NCBI GenBank assembly: GCA_963921825.1
Contig: OY997592.1
Span: 23,315,432 to 23,379,431 of the forward strand
DNA length: 64,000 nt
Direction: 5' to 3'
Source of the DNA: Erodium maritimum
Taxonomy: Eukaryota > Streptophyta > Magnoliopsida > Geraniales > Geraniaceae
Below the pieces are notes generated by a model that was not told the origin of the DNA, did no database searches, and worked only from the letters and a program-made list of their open reading frames with translations. Made by a program: the position numbers and the translations under genes. Shown here piece by piece: positions 47,796 to 58,199 of this stretch (the first letter of the stretch is position 1; each line of letters opens with the position of its first letter).

Positions 47796-50715
47796 ATAAC
47801 CATGAAACAACTAACAAAGAATGGATTCACAAGAGAAAAAATCAGCACTATTTCTTACCAAAACAAGAACACCGGTAACGAATGATTGGCTTGAGTCTCC
47901 AAGATGCCTACGTATCCACATGGGAATCAAAGCCTTGTAGTTCTTTTCTTTGAGGACTCAAGAACACAAAAATGGAGGTGGGAGCCTTGCCTTGGCCGAA
48001 ATTGCAAGAGAGAGGAGGGAGAAGTTGTGTTTCCTATTCTTGTCTTGTGTTTGTTATGTTGAAAAAAGATTACATAAACATAAAAAAAAACTTCATCAAC
48101 TTGTCAAACTAAAAGCATGGGACAAGTATGGTGACAAGTAAGGTATAAATATGACAAAGTATGGCTAGACAAGATGGGGTTAGGTGGTGAATCACCAACA
48201 CCTTAATCCTTGTCTTACTTACTTGGTACTAATTAATCAAGACTTGATTAATTAGTTCCATAGGCCTTGGTTGCATGGGCTTCTCATGGGCCTCTCGGAA
48301 CATGGCCCGTGGCCATTCCCAACGAGGTCCCGTGACGTGCTCATCGCCTCCAATCTTTTCATACCGGAAATTTCCAACATTATCCGATGTGATCAATCCC
48401 AAGACTCCAAGCCTTGTCTCGATCAGTAAAGTCCTATTCACTTACGGGCACATGACCCAAAACCCAGTTTTGGTCATGTCCCAAGACAACTCCCTTTTGG
48501 CCATTCTCCATAAATGTGTCAATGAGTTTCATCATCCGGTGCGACCCTTAGGTTTATGCATGTCAATAGATCAACGTAAAATCTCATTTTACTTGATCCT
48601 ATTTAAGTGGCAACTAACGAGACTTTAGTATTGCCTGACACTGCATAACGAATCGCCTCTGTCGATTCTAACATTTCCGTCGTCCCTGTCATTATCCTTT
48701 TATCTCCGATATCCTGATTGAGATAAGGCATAGAGCCGTCATCCTTATTATTCTCAATCACTGTTCCTTGATATGTGAGATGACTGAATATATGATACCC
48801 AGTATCATGTGCATGGCCATGCTATTCTTTCAGTCACTCTCGATCAAGCGGCTGAGAATCGATATCTTTCCCATACCGTAGTATGAGGGGTAAATCCCTT
48901 AGCCATCTTTCGTGTCACTCATGGAGTTCGTCCCCAAGCCAATCTTGGCTGTTATGAAAGCCCTGTTATGAACAACGTTAGCCTCAGGTTAAACTCAGTT
49001 GTTTACTGCATAGCGATCACAAAGACTCCTTGATCTAAGGATACATGACAAGCTACGACAATGAATATGTTCATGACTTGATCTATGTCCCATATTCATG
49101 TCGGTCGTCCAATATCATGTCCCACATGATATTTATGATCAGACTCTGAAATCTCATTCCAATGACTAACAGAACGTAAGCCATAAAGATCCATCTTTCA
49201 TACCAATCGCTTCTAGTGAAGCTTTGTTGACTAGGGACCCATCGAATGTGATCTATCTCGATCTACGGTTCTATTCGCATTGTGGGCATAGATCAGAGCA
49301 CACATCGATATATTACTCCAACACATAAGTAATATAAAGCTGCTTTAATTTTATTGCTAACGATGATATGTACATTTGGACATTTAGGATTGAACTACGG
49401 GCACTAAGACTGACAGCTACAACCACCGCCCACCTTTCCTATCCTTTTTCCGGCATTGGTCGTGGCCACGACCATAGCTATCATCGGCGGGAGCTCTTCT
49501 CTCCCCCCCCCCCCCCCCCCTCTCTTTTCCCTTATTTCCCTCTTCTCTGGACCTTTTTCTCAACCTTCTCTTTTCATGCATCAAAGGGAAGATCTAGCCT
49601 TTGTTTTCCATATCTGTTTTTAACAAGTCCTAGTCACCTCTGCTACCAGTAGTCATCACTCCTTCCGTTCTTGGTAGCCTCAACGTTCTCGGGCTTGTGG
49701 TTTGGTGCTCCGATTGGGTTGGGTTCATGGCTTCACTCCTCTTGGTCGGGGTCGGGGTTTCGTACTGAACTCGTGGTTGCCTAAAGTCCTCCGGCTCCGA
49801 ACATCCTTCGTCTTCTCTTCTCTACAGCCCAGATCCGACCTCCGAACTCGTTGGTTGCCTTAGTTCGGTATGCAATTCTTCGTCTCCTTTTCGAATCAGT
49901 CGTGGGACGCGCTTCTTCGTCTCTCCGATGAGGATCGTAGTGGTTCGGTTCTAAGTTCGGTATCTGTAGCGGCGAACTTACCTTCGTCTCCTCGGTTTTG
50001 GCCTTTTACTCGTTTACCTACATTCTCTGTTCCTTGATTTGGTGAAACGGTCTTCCTCCGGCCACGGTTGTGGCAGAGGCTCGACGGTCCTGGGTTGGCT
50101 TAGTTTGGTTGTGTTTGCGGTTTTGCTTAAGTCAGGATCAATGGATTATCACTATCGATTAGTGGTGTTGGCCATCAGCGTCCGAGGGCACTGGTTACTC
50201 CGGTGAGTTTAAGTTTGATCGAGTTTAAGGTCATCTTATTACCGAGTACTGCTTGGAGTTTGGTGGCTATCAGAGCCTTTGGAGGTCCCTGTTTCTATTG
50301 TTTATTGTAGGGTTGTCCAAGTTGGTGGAGGCTTATGAAAATCATGGACTGGCTTTGGTTTGGAACTCGTTGTTTGGGCTGTACTGTCCATTTCTCTCTT
50401 GCTATTTGTTTCACAGTTTTTTTCGGGCTTAAAGGTTGTAAAATTTAGATTTGTAGACCTTTTATTGTTGGTTGTTCTTGTTTTGGACTCAGTCCTTTGT
50501 CGTAGAGATTCCGTGTAGGAAAACCTGGTTTTTGGAACTATTCGTTGTGGTTGGCTGTGGTGTCTAGATGACATGCTTTTTGTTGTAATTGAGGGTTTAA
50601 ATTTTGTTCTTTGATTGTACGGAGGGCTCCGCTCTTGTCCTTCGACTTCACTTTGAAGATGTTGGATCATAAATTTTAAAAAACTGCTGATAAAAAAAAT
50701 CATTGCAGATGCTCA

Positions 50716-51040
50716 TGTAGTGTGCATCGAATACAATTGTATAATTCAGGACAAATGGAAGTTACGGTGTGCTCCCTCATGATGTCGCCGTTCTATGTTG
50801 CCCTGTTGGATTCTTGCAACAAATACAATGCTCTCCTTTTCTTTCACAGCTGACAGCCTTCCATCTATACACAATAAGGCCTGTCTTCTTGACAATCATT
50901 GTTTTCATACATATTGTTTTTCAGGTTTGTACAAAGACCATCTCCCTGGCCTTCAGGTTTGTACAAAGACCATCCCCCTGGCCGTTAAACTTAGTTCCAA
51001 TTTCTTCAACGCACTGCTTTTGTTGTAAATCTCTTGTTGG
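50716..51040 (-). other. Probable 3' untranslated region of the BED/hAT gene
   Basis: Directly downstream of the stop codon of the minus-strand gene. It contains a direct repeat of TTCAGGTTTGTACAAAGACC at about 50921 and 50953. The polyadenylation site was not determined. Confidence 0.45.
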
Positions 51041-54000
51041 TCACTTTTGTTTCTTGTCAAAACCTGCAATGCTATTGTCAGCTGCTGCCAGTTCCATCAA
51101 CCTCTCATAGTCTATCTCAGTCGACTTATATTTCAACCTGATTCCACTCTGGGACCATGACCTGATGCAGAGTAGAGCCTGTGTGCTATCATGGGGCATG
51201 CAAAACCTTTGCCTGTGTATCTCATCACCTTTGCTGCAGAACAACTCTTCTGGTGCCACTGAAGTTGGCTGCACCGTCAGGAAATCCCGAGCCATTAGAG
51301 AGAGCCGTGGGAAGCGTGTGCTGTTGACCTTCCACCACTCCAGAACATCCGTTGGTATTGGAGCTGGAGGCTCTGATAGATACTGAGTGAGCTCATCCGT
51401 TGCAGTACTGATGCTTGCCCTTCGCTTCTTTCGGGCTATTTCCTCGGCAAAAGAAACACTTCCTCCATCTTCAATATCTTGAGCACTATAGACACCGGCC
51501 ATGGATGGGAAATGGTTAGCAGAATAGTTCCTCATGAAATGGGTTCTTGCTTCCTCCAGATAGCTTTCAGAGTTGAGGGTCTCGGGAATGAGCTCACTTT
51601 TAATTCGGGGATCAAGAATTGCTGTCATGTAAGTGAATATGTTGAAGACTTCACTGTTGTAAATTCTGACCTTTTTGGCCATGTCTTCAGCAGTGTTCTT
51701 TAGCCAATCAGGGTGATGACGGGACTCTCTGCAGTTGGAAATTGTCTCGGAGATGTGATCCATGAAGAAGAGAACCAGCCCTATTGTGGGCACCTTATTT
51801 GCACATATGTTGTTGGTGGTTTTGTAGAAGGGTTCCAGAAACGAATGCACTAGACTTATCGCGGCCTTCTCTGTGGAGCTTAGCAGCATCTTACTGTCAA
51901 GAGTGTTGTCATACTTCCTAATAACAGCATCCATGGACTTACCCGCCTGCATAAAGCACACAAGTCCTAGTCAGTCACTGCTTACAGATTATGATACTCA
52001 CAACTTAATATTGATACATCGGGTAACTGAAAAAGAGTATTGATGTAATATGGCATTTATACAATTAGTGAGGACAGTCTGCTGATGGTAATTAATCAAT
52101 AACAGCAGTTTCAACACTCAGAGCATGACACAGTTTCCATGATATGTTGTAGTATCATTGAGCCAAATAAATATATTTCATTCCTCCTGGTAAATTTTCC
52201 TTATTCGTCTCCATACTTGTACAAATGATATGATTACATGTAATTCTATACTAATCATTAAATTGAAACCACGAACTAGATTAAAAAATAGTTGAGATGC
52301 AAATAAATAAAAATTGATGCTTGCTAAATGTGACACGTTCCTAATAGGACAAAAACAGCTGAAAGGCGAAATATGTATGCCAAGTTGTTAGCCATTTAAT
52401 GCACTTGTCTCTAAAAGCAATACCACTGATGGGCAGAAACAAATACCTTACGTACGATATCCAGCATTTGGTAATTGCCACTCCATCGGGCTGATGTATC
52501 AAGGGGAAACTTCCAACTGCCTTCTTGATAAGCTGTAGTATATTGAATGAAAGATTCTGAGACCTCCAAAGACATGTTTAGCTCTAGAGCGAACTCCCGA
52601 ACCTTAGAGATCAATGGTCTTGTGGATTTCAAGCCATCATCGATGACCATGTTCAAAGTACGGGCCGCGCAAGGTATATAACAGAAGGGGCCAACTTTCT
52701 GTCCATCCAAGTCCTCTTTGAGAGTATGGCAAGCATGTGAAGCATTATGGCTGTTATTGTGCGTGCAGGAGAGGACTTTATTCTCGATATCGTACATCTT
52801 AAGAACCTTTACCATGGCATTATAGATCTCAGCACTCCCACAAGGATGAGGTATGTGACAAATATCAAGCAGCACCTTTTGAAATGACCAGTTTCCATCA
52901 ATCCACTGGCATGAGACGCTCATGTAATAGATCTCTTCATAGGAGGACCAGAAATCAAGTGTTAGTGAGACCTTGGAGGAAACCTGTTCCAAGGATAGCC
53001 TTATATCTTCCCTCATGCTTCTGAAGACCTCCCGAAAAACCGCTTTGTATTTTTCACCAGGCCAGAGTTGCACAGATGGATTAAGAAATCTGAACGAGTT
53101 AGCTAGCCATTTCTCCTCCAGGGTTGAGGGAGGGAGAGAAGCTAAAATTAACCACTTAATGAGTAACCAGTTCAGATGATCATAATCCACCTGAGTTGCT
53201 TTCACATGGGATTGGCACTTCTTGATCACAGTAACATGCTGCGGGGCGGAACTGGTAACAGCATCCGCTGACTTGTCATATCCTGGATGTCGATTACTAA
53301 GGTGCCTACCCAAATTGCCTTGAAGGAAAGAAAACAAAGGAAATCAGATTAGCAGAAATTTGCAAGCAAATAAATGAGTTGCCACAATGTTGTGCACTTA
53401 TTCACACCATAATGTTGCTAAATGTTAATAGAGCTTTATGTGAAATATTAGAAGCTTTACCAAAGAGAATTCCTTTGGACAAATCAATTGTGAAGGTATT
53501 TATGTTTTATGGGAGTTTTGAACATATGTCTTATATATAAATCGCATGTGCATTTGAAGGTTGAGGACTTGAGGGCACAGAATGGAAGGTTCCTGTGAAG
53601 AAGACCTACACATTCCTGGTAAGCCACAATACACAACACCAGTTCTGATTATTGGAGTATTGCAGTCTTCATCTTTATGGGTGTTCCACTTGATAGAAAA
53701 TAAGGGGGAAAACTGCACTAGTCAAACAGACATTTTAAATTTACCAGTGGCAGTTGCAATAGAATAGCTCTGTCCACAAAACTTGCACCTCCGACTTTTC
53801 CCATCAAGAGCCGTCTCAAAAAACTTGAGAAAAACTGATGTCATGGTCTTCTTTCTTGGCTTTGAAGAAGGGACGTTGTTTCCTTTCTCCGACGAACCCA
53901 ATCCACTGTCTATTGGATCAACATTTGGAATAAGCGCCATGTCCATTATGGCTTTGGGTTCCATCTCTACACAAAGAAGCAACAAATAAACAGTATACAT

Positions 54001-56000
54001 TAGATATGCATGGTATTTTACTTTGCATAAGTTGCCACTTCTAAAAGTGGCAGGATATCAGACATGCTTCAAAAAGGGAAAATTCATATTTTCAATTAAG
54101 AAAAAAGACCATTTCAGCTTCCTAATCTGTTATGAAAACATTAGGTCCTCAAATGAATTAGATCTGCATGGTATTCTACTTTGCACAAAGTGAAAAATAT
54201 TACGATTACTACATCTCATAATGGTCCTATATCTCTTTGTTTAGTATCTAGATGCTCATGTATTCTGCATATAATAATCATGTAAACATTTCATATTGTT
54301 GAAGTCGCCCCATATCCAAAGAATGTGGATTAGTGATCACTTGATAAGCAAATTGAGGCCTCCTCAAATGAATTAGATCTGCATGGTATTCTACTTTGCA
54401 CAAAGTGAAAAATATTACGATTACTACATCTCATAATGGTCCTATATCTCTTTGTTTAGTATCTAGATGCTCATGTATTCTGCATATAATAATCATGTAA
54501 ACATTTCATATTGTTGAAGTCGCCCCATATCCAAAGAATGTGAATTAGTGATCACTTGATAAGCAAATTGAGGCCTCTACCCATTAGCTTGAGTTTTGGG
54601 GTTGGATATGATGATATGTAAAATGACATTTCATAGGCATTTTTTAAGCCAATAATGTAAATATTACAACTTTTTTCTTTTCCTTCTTGTTTTCACAAGC
54701 TACTAGGATTCTCAATGTTTTGTATCATCTGATCCTTCTTTTTTTTTTTTTTTTGATCCGCAAAGTAAGGTGTATCAAGATTATTTGGTCTCTACCTTAC
54801 TTATGTAGAAGCAAGGGTGCACCAAACTTTTTTGATTCTTAAAGAACTTTTTAAGGTTGATTTATCAAGAAATATTTGGTCTCAACCTATACTTATGTAG
54901 AAGTAAGGGAGCACCCAAACATTTTGACCCCCACCTTGAGTGAGGCCCTAGAAGAGCAAGATAGAGAGAGGCCCAAAGGGCAAGATCGAGAGAAGCCCAA
55001 TAACAATATCAACTAATTACTTCCTTCAAAGTTTGGTATAGCAAAATTAAAAGCTTATATATGATAAAATTAGCAAAACTAGATAATAAAAAATAATGGA
55101 CTTTTCAGCCAAGCTTTATGTTGCACTTTTTGAGAATAACATTTAATGCTTAAGTTTTAGGCTGATGTGCGGGTTGGGTCTTGGGCTGATGAGATGTCAA
55201 CCTGACACATTACTAATGGTGGAAGAGGAGTTCTGCAAAGATTACTTGGATGCTTATTGGCTTTGGAGCTATGCACAACACTAATAACCAATACAATACT
55301 AATACTAGTAAAACCAAACTTATTTTGTAAGAACCATCCATTCTACACATCAGAATCCCAGCTCTTCACTAATTAATAAAAGGGTTAAATATCGAAACTT
55401 ACTCTTAAGTATTGGTCACGAACACTACACTACCAACGTTTTCAAAATGAACACTACACTACCTTAAGTATTGGTCACGCGATTTTGTTAGTAAAAATGG
55501 ACGGAATTTTTCATTCCGTTAGTCATATGACCTCAAGTGTCATATAATGGATGGTAAAATGACGTTTTTTTGCCCTTAAGTATTTGACCTCTATACATTT
55601 TATAAGGAACAATAACGAGGGTACAATGGTATTGTTCCTTATAAAATGTGTAGAGGTCATATAATTAAGGGGAAACGTCATTTTACCATCCATTATATGA
55701 TACTTGAGGTCATATGACTAACGGAATGGAAAATTCCGTCCATTTTTACTAACAAAATCGCGTGACCAATACTTAAGAATAAGTTTCGATATTTAACCCT
55801 TAATAAAAATGCACCAATAAAATGTACAGAATACTTTGGGGTTAGTGGTTACTGGTCAGTACTCGGGAAAGATCACATATTCCAGAGTTTCTGAATACAA
55901 CGAAATCAGGTGAATGTTTTAGAAGACAATAAATATCATGATACTAAACAATGGTGGTACCTTTGAAGGTTTTGTAAGCAGTATTTGCATTCCAATCCAT
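51041..56000 (-). CDS. BED zinc-finger, hAT-dimerisation protein; domesticated hAT transposase-like (679 aa, four exons)
   Basis: Coding exons on the minus strand: 56000-55961 (MDWNANTAYKTFK), 53966-53745, 53318-52447 and 51946-51041, all with GT/AG junctions and lengths (40, 222, 872, 906) that keep one frame to a TGA at 51043-51041. A BED finger lies at residues 54-98 (Cys74, Cys77, His93, His98). The hAT-like central region runs from about 120 to 550, with an Asp at about 209 (TLDFWSS). The C-terminal hAT dimerisation region is about 560-635 (DVLEWWKVN, APEELFCSKGD). The second transposase Asp position reads CTHNNS and the usual CAAH is CAAR, so cleavage activity is unlikely. Plant proteins of this kind (DAYSLEEPER/RICESLEEPER-like group) are nuclear, DNA-binding host proteins; that is family knowledge. 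No terminal inverted repeats were found around it. I infer an intact host gene, probably expressed, but the exact orthologue is not established. Confidence 0.88.
53319..53744 (-). other. Intron 2 of the BED/hAT gene
   Basis: Donor ACTG/GTAAAT at 53744, acceptor TTCAAG/GC at 53319. About 426 bp, AT-rich, no nested element recognised. Intron 3 is 51947-52446 (AAG/GTATTT ... ATGCAG/GC), 500 bp and also featureless. Confidence 0.85.
54147..54576. repeat. Near-perfect 215-bp tandem duplication in intron 1
   Basis: Copy 1 54147-54361 and copy 2 54362-54576, both starting CCTCAAATGAATTAGATCTG. I see a single difference (GTGGATTAG against GTGAATTAG). Its position between exons leaves the coding sequence untouched. 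Confidence 0.93.
54735..54950. repeat. Imperfect direct repeat after a T run
   Basis: After a run of about 18 T, two copies of TATTTGGTCTCNACC...ACTTATGTAGAAGNAAGGGNGCACC lie about 100 bp apart (54785 and 54872). Possibly a fragment of an A-tailed retroelement in reverse; not classified. Confidence 0.5.
55382..55799. mobile_element. Mutator-type foldback MITE with 9-bp TSD
   Basis: GGGTTAAATATCGAAACTTA at the left mirrors TAAGTTTCGATATTTAACCC at the right. A perfect 9-bp TSD TTAATAAAA lies at 55373-55381 and 55800-55808. The arms are complementary almost to the centre (loop near 55615), except that the left arm has an internal duplication of TTAAGTATTGGTCACG with AACACTACACTACC. Nine-base TSDs are characteristic of the Mutator superfamily. 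Non-coding. Confidence 0.93.
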
Positions 56001-56725
56001 CGACTTCCCAGACAGCTGTCCTGCCTGCTAATCCAGCACAAACAAACACTTGGAGTTTCAGTAGGAATTAGAAGAAGAAAAGAAAACACAGCACACTGAC
56101 TAGTAAAAGCATTTGGAAATTTTCATTTTGAATCCTCAAGCTCACAACACTAGTTAAATAAAATTATACCACACCATACAGCAGCAAATTCCAAATTCCA
56201 AATTCAGTCAAGAACTAAATGATCCAGAAAGGTACTGGTATTACCCCAAAATTCATGAGAAACAAAAGAGCCCACTCCAATCAACACTGGTACAACTTTA
56301 AAGCTTCAATCAGAAGAAGAAACGCTGGTAAGCTCAAAATCATTTTTTTAAGAATTGCAGCTGAAGAAAAGAAATAAACAGCAGTGACGAACCATAAATT
56401 GGTGAATAGGGCAAGTAACGAAGAAGAAAAGGCAGAAGCAGAGAGCCATCGACCTGATTGAGAGATGGATTTGTTCGGAAATGAGAAATGGAGGGAGATT
56501 GGAGATCGGCGCCGGCTGGATAGGTGGATCTGAGCCGATTGACGCCAAAAGTGTGGACGGCTTTTACTAGTGTTGCTTTTTCGCTCACGCCATAGGGACT
56601 AGGTAGGGAGAGGGAGAAAATTTTGGTGCGGCGCGGCTGGTGGAGTTGTTGAGGAACTGAGTTGTGTGACGTGGCTTTGGCTTTGGCTCGGCACGACTCC
56701 AATAACGGAGCCACAGCCAACTAGT
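56001..56725 (-). promoter_or_regulatory. 5' untranslated region and probable promoter side of the BED/hAT gene
   Basis: Upstream of the ATG there is an acceptor-like GATTAGCAG/GCAG around 56020-56030, suggesting a 5'-UTR intron. A GC-richer, pyrimidine-rich leader exon probably lies at about 56340-56720, where open frames read on both phases without domains. The transcription start is not defined; sequence above 56725 becomes featureless. Confidence 0.45.
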
Positions 56726-57274
56726 TTCAAAGCTCTCCTCTTTTAGTTTCTTTAGCCCCGTTTTTTTTTCGGATGAATTTTGAAAAAAAAAAGCTTATGT
56801 GAAGTCGGGTTGGTATTTTTTTAACCGTAATCATCGCCGGTGACACCGGTTCGGGTGATTCCAGTGATGGGGACGGCCGGTGACGGTCGGTTGCTGGTGA
56901 CGGCCGGATATTTGCCCAGCCCTACCTCCTACCCACTACACTTCTAATAGGTAGACTACAAGTAGTGGTTTTGGATTAGTAGCAAGAACAAATAGACAAA
57001 AAAATCCCCTTTAACCGGCATGGAGCCGTGGATAAATCCAGCCACTACAAATATTCTCTCTCCTCAAATATTATTATTTTAATGTTTCTCTCTCTTCAAA
57101 ATGGCTGCCACGGCGCGCCTGCCACGACAAAACCACGCCCATTGGAGCTGCTCTTAGTTAATGAAACTTTGATTTTTCCTCTTTTGTCCTTTTGTATTTT
57201 TGTAAAATACCTATTTCATTAAAACACCTCATGTTTGGTAGGGTTTAAACCGAACCCAGAGACCCAATCGACGC
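56726..57274. other. Intergenic sequence with a possible MITE end
   Basis: 56825-56910 is rich in CCGGTGAC motifs in both orientations. At about 57137-57160, CCCATTGGAGCTGCTCTTA resembles the terminus of common plant MITEs (reverse: TAAGAGCAGCTCCAATGGG), but no partner end was found. No gene seen. Confidence 0.35.
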
Positions 57275-57539
57275 TTTTGAAGTGTGAGTCACACATCGAA
57301 AGTGTGTGGATAAATTGACCCTTTGATATACATCTTGATGCCTCCACCTATCAGTTCAAGCTTTTGGGTTGGATTGGGCTTTAACATGGTATCAGAGCCT
57401 GGTTCGGCCTAAGGCCTGTTTGCACCCTGTGGTCTTGAGCCCATATGTAGATGCCCAGTCCTGCTATGGTCCACGTGTAGATGTCCAGTCCTACACCTGA
57501 GGGGGGGGGGGGTGTTGAAGTGTGAGTCCCACATCGAAA
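57275..57539 (+). mobile_element. TRIM-like miniature LTR element, 3' LTR truncated
   Basis: 5' LTR about 57275-57386 (TTTTGAAGTGTGAGTCACAC...TTTAACA), immediately followed by the primer site TGGTATCAGAGCC at 57387-57399, a perfect initiator-Met complement. Only about 110 bp of interior follows, then a G-rich polypurine tract (57499-57512) and the start of the 3' LTR (TGTTGAAGTGTGAGTCCCAC, 57513-57539), where homology stops. It encodes nothing. Terminal-repeat retrotransposons in miniature have exactly this plan. Confidence 0.85.
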
Positions 57540-58199
57540 CAGAGCAACCTCCACCGCTGCCCCGAGCTCCGACCGTGTTGTCTTCTTCTTCAAGCCTCTG
57601 TCATCCTCTTCGTGTCCACCATTGAAGTAAAGGCCAAGTAAGCTATCCAAGTTTCAATTTGTGAAATTAAGTTTTAGGTTTTGAATTGATTTTCGAATTG
57701 TGGTTGGGGAAAACTATAATTTTGTGGTATAAACATAATGAATTGAACACAATATTGGAATGGGTGGTTTAAGGGAAGCTTAAATGAGTTTTTTCGTGGT
57801 TGGGGGTTTTTATCAGTACTACATGAACCAAAACCGACGATCGGCGGGATAAAGTTGTCGATTGGTAAAACCAGATAGTTTTTACCAATTAGGGAATCGT
57901 AGCCGATCGGTAGGTCAATCCCAGCGATCAACGGTTAAACTTGTGATCAAAGTCGTCGAATGACGGGTGATATAATAGGTCGTGGTTCCAAAATCGTTGA
58001 TCACCGGGAAAACCCCATCGATTGGTAGGACAAACTCGATGATCAATAGTTTCTGAACCATGGACTAATATGTCATCCGTCGTTCGACGGGCTTGTCCAG
58101 TTGATCGGCTAGATGCATATTCCTACATGAAACTGCTTATTTAGTAATATGTTTACATGGTTTATTACTTAAGTTTATGAGGTTGTAATTGTTACAAGA
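57540..58199. other. Upstream region of the MULE gene, with scattered GATCGG/CGAT repeats
   Basis: 57835-58110 contains eight or so variants of (T/C)CGAT(T/C)GG(T/C)(A/G)GG and GATCAA(C/T)GG in both orientations. This could be part of the MULE 5' end, but no long terminal inverted repeat was identified. No gene seen. Confidence 0.35.

Larger units (their letters stand above)
19831..49415 (-). mobile_element. Copia A: full-length, decayed Copia LTR retrotransposon with nested insertions
   Basis: Ends TGTTAGGCCTCGAGG and ...CACTAAGACTGACA with a perfect 5-bp TSD GCTAC at 19826-19830 and 49416-49420. It reads on the minus strand: 5' LTR at 44846-49415 (interrupted), primer site at 44828-44844, leader and gag to the right, pol at 21.5-24.7 kb, polypurine tract at 21426-21440, 3' LTR at 19831-21425. 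Removing the nested elements 25150-31706, 32614-44512 and 44923-47795 with one TSD each leaves about 8.2 kb, a plausible Copia length with 1.6-1.7 kb LTRs. Coding parts are full of stops and frameshifts. Confidence 0.93.
44846..49415 (-). repeat. Copia A 5' LTR, split by a solo LTR
   Basis: Segments 44846-44922 and 47796-49415 together match the 3' LTR 19831-21425, for example GGTTGGAGATGAACCAACTC and TTTGAGGACTCAAGAACACA. About 1.69 kb without the insert. Confidence 0.92.
19763..50699 (+). mobile_element. Non-LTR-like element that hosts the whole Copia nest
   Basis: Left part 19763-19825 and right part 49421-50699 join when Copia A and its TSD are removed, giving about 1.35 kb that ends AACTGCTGATAAAAAAAA. 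It is flanked by TCATCGTAGATGCTCA (19747-19762) and TCATTGCAGATGCTCA (50700-50715), 14 of 16 identical, and the right copy starts directly after the A run. The interior (49421-50690) has a C run (49502-49520) and no intact open frame. Class (SINE-like, or non-autonomous LINE) is not settled. Confidence 0.5.
53967..55960 (-). other. Intron 1 of the BED/hAT gene, about 2 kb
   Basis: Donor AAAG/GTACCA at 55960, acceptor TTTGTGTAG/AG at 53967. It carries the MITE 55382-55799, the 215-bp tandem duplication 54147-54576 and a T-run element at 54735-54950 with two related copies of TATTTGGTCTC(A/T)ACC and ACTTATGTAGAAG(C/T)AAGG. Confidence 0.85.

Noticed and set aside
50302..50703. 133-codon minus-strand frame
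   Set aside because: Lies in the tail of the non-LTR-like element; Ser/Thr/Lys-rich with no domain and no partner exon.
51041..54000. hAT-like gene considered as an active hAT transposon
   Set aside because: No terminal inverted repeats or 8-bp TSD seen around it, key catalytic positions replaced, and the intron-bearing frame is intact.
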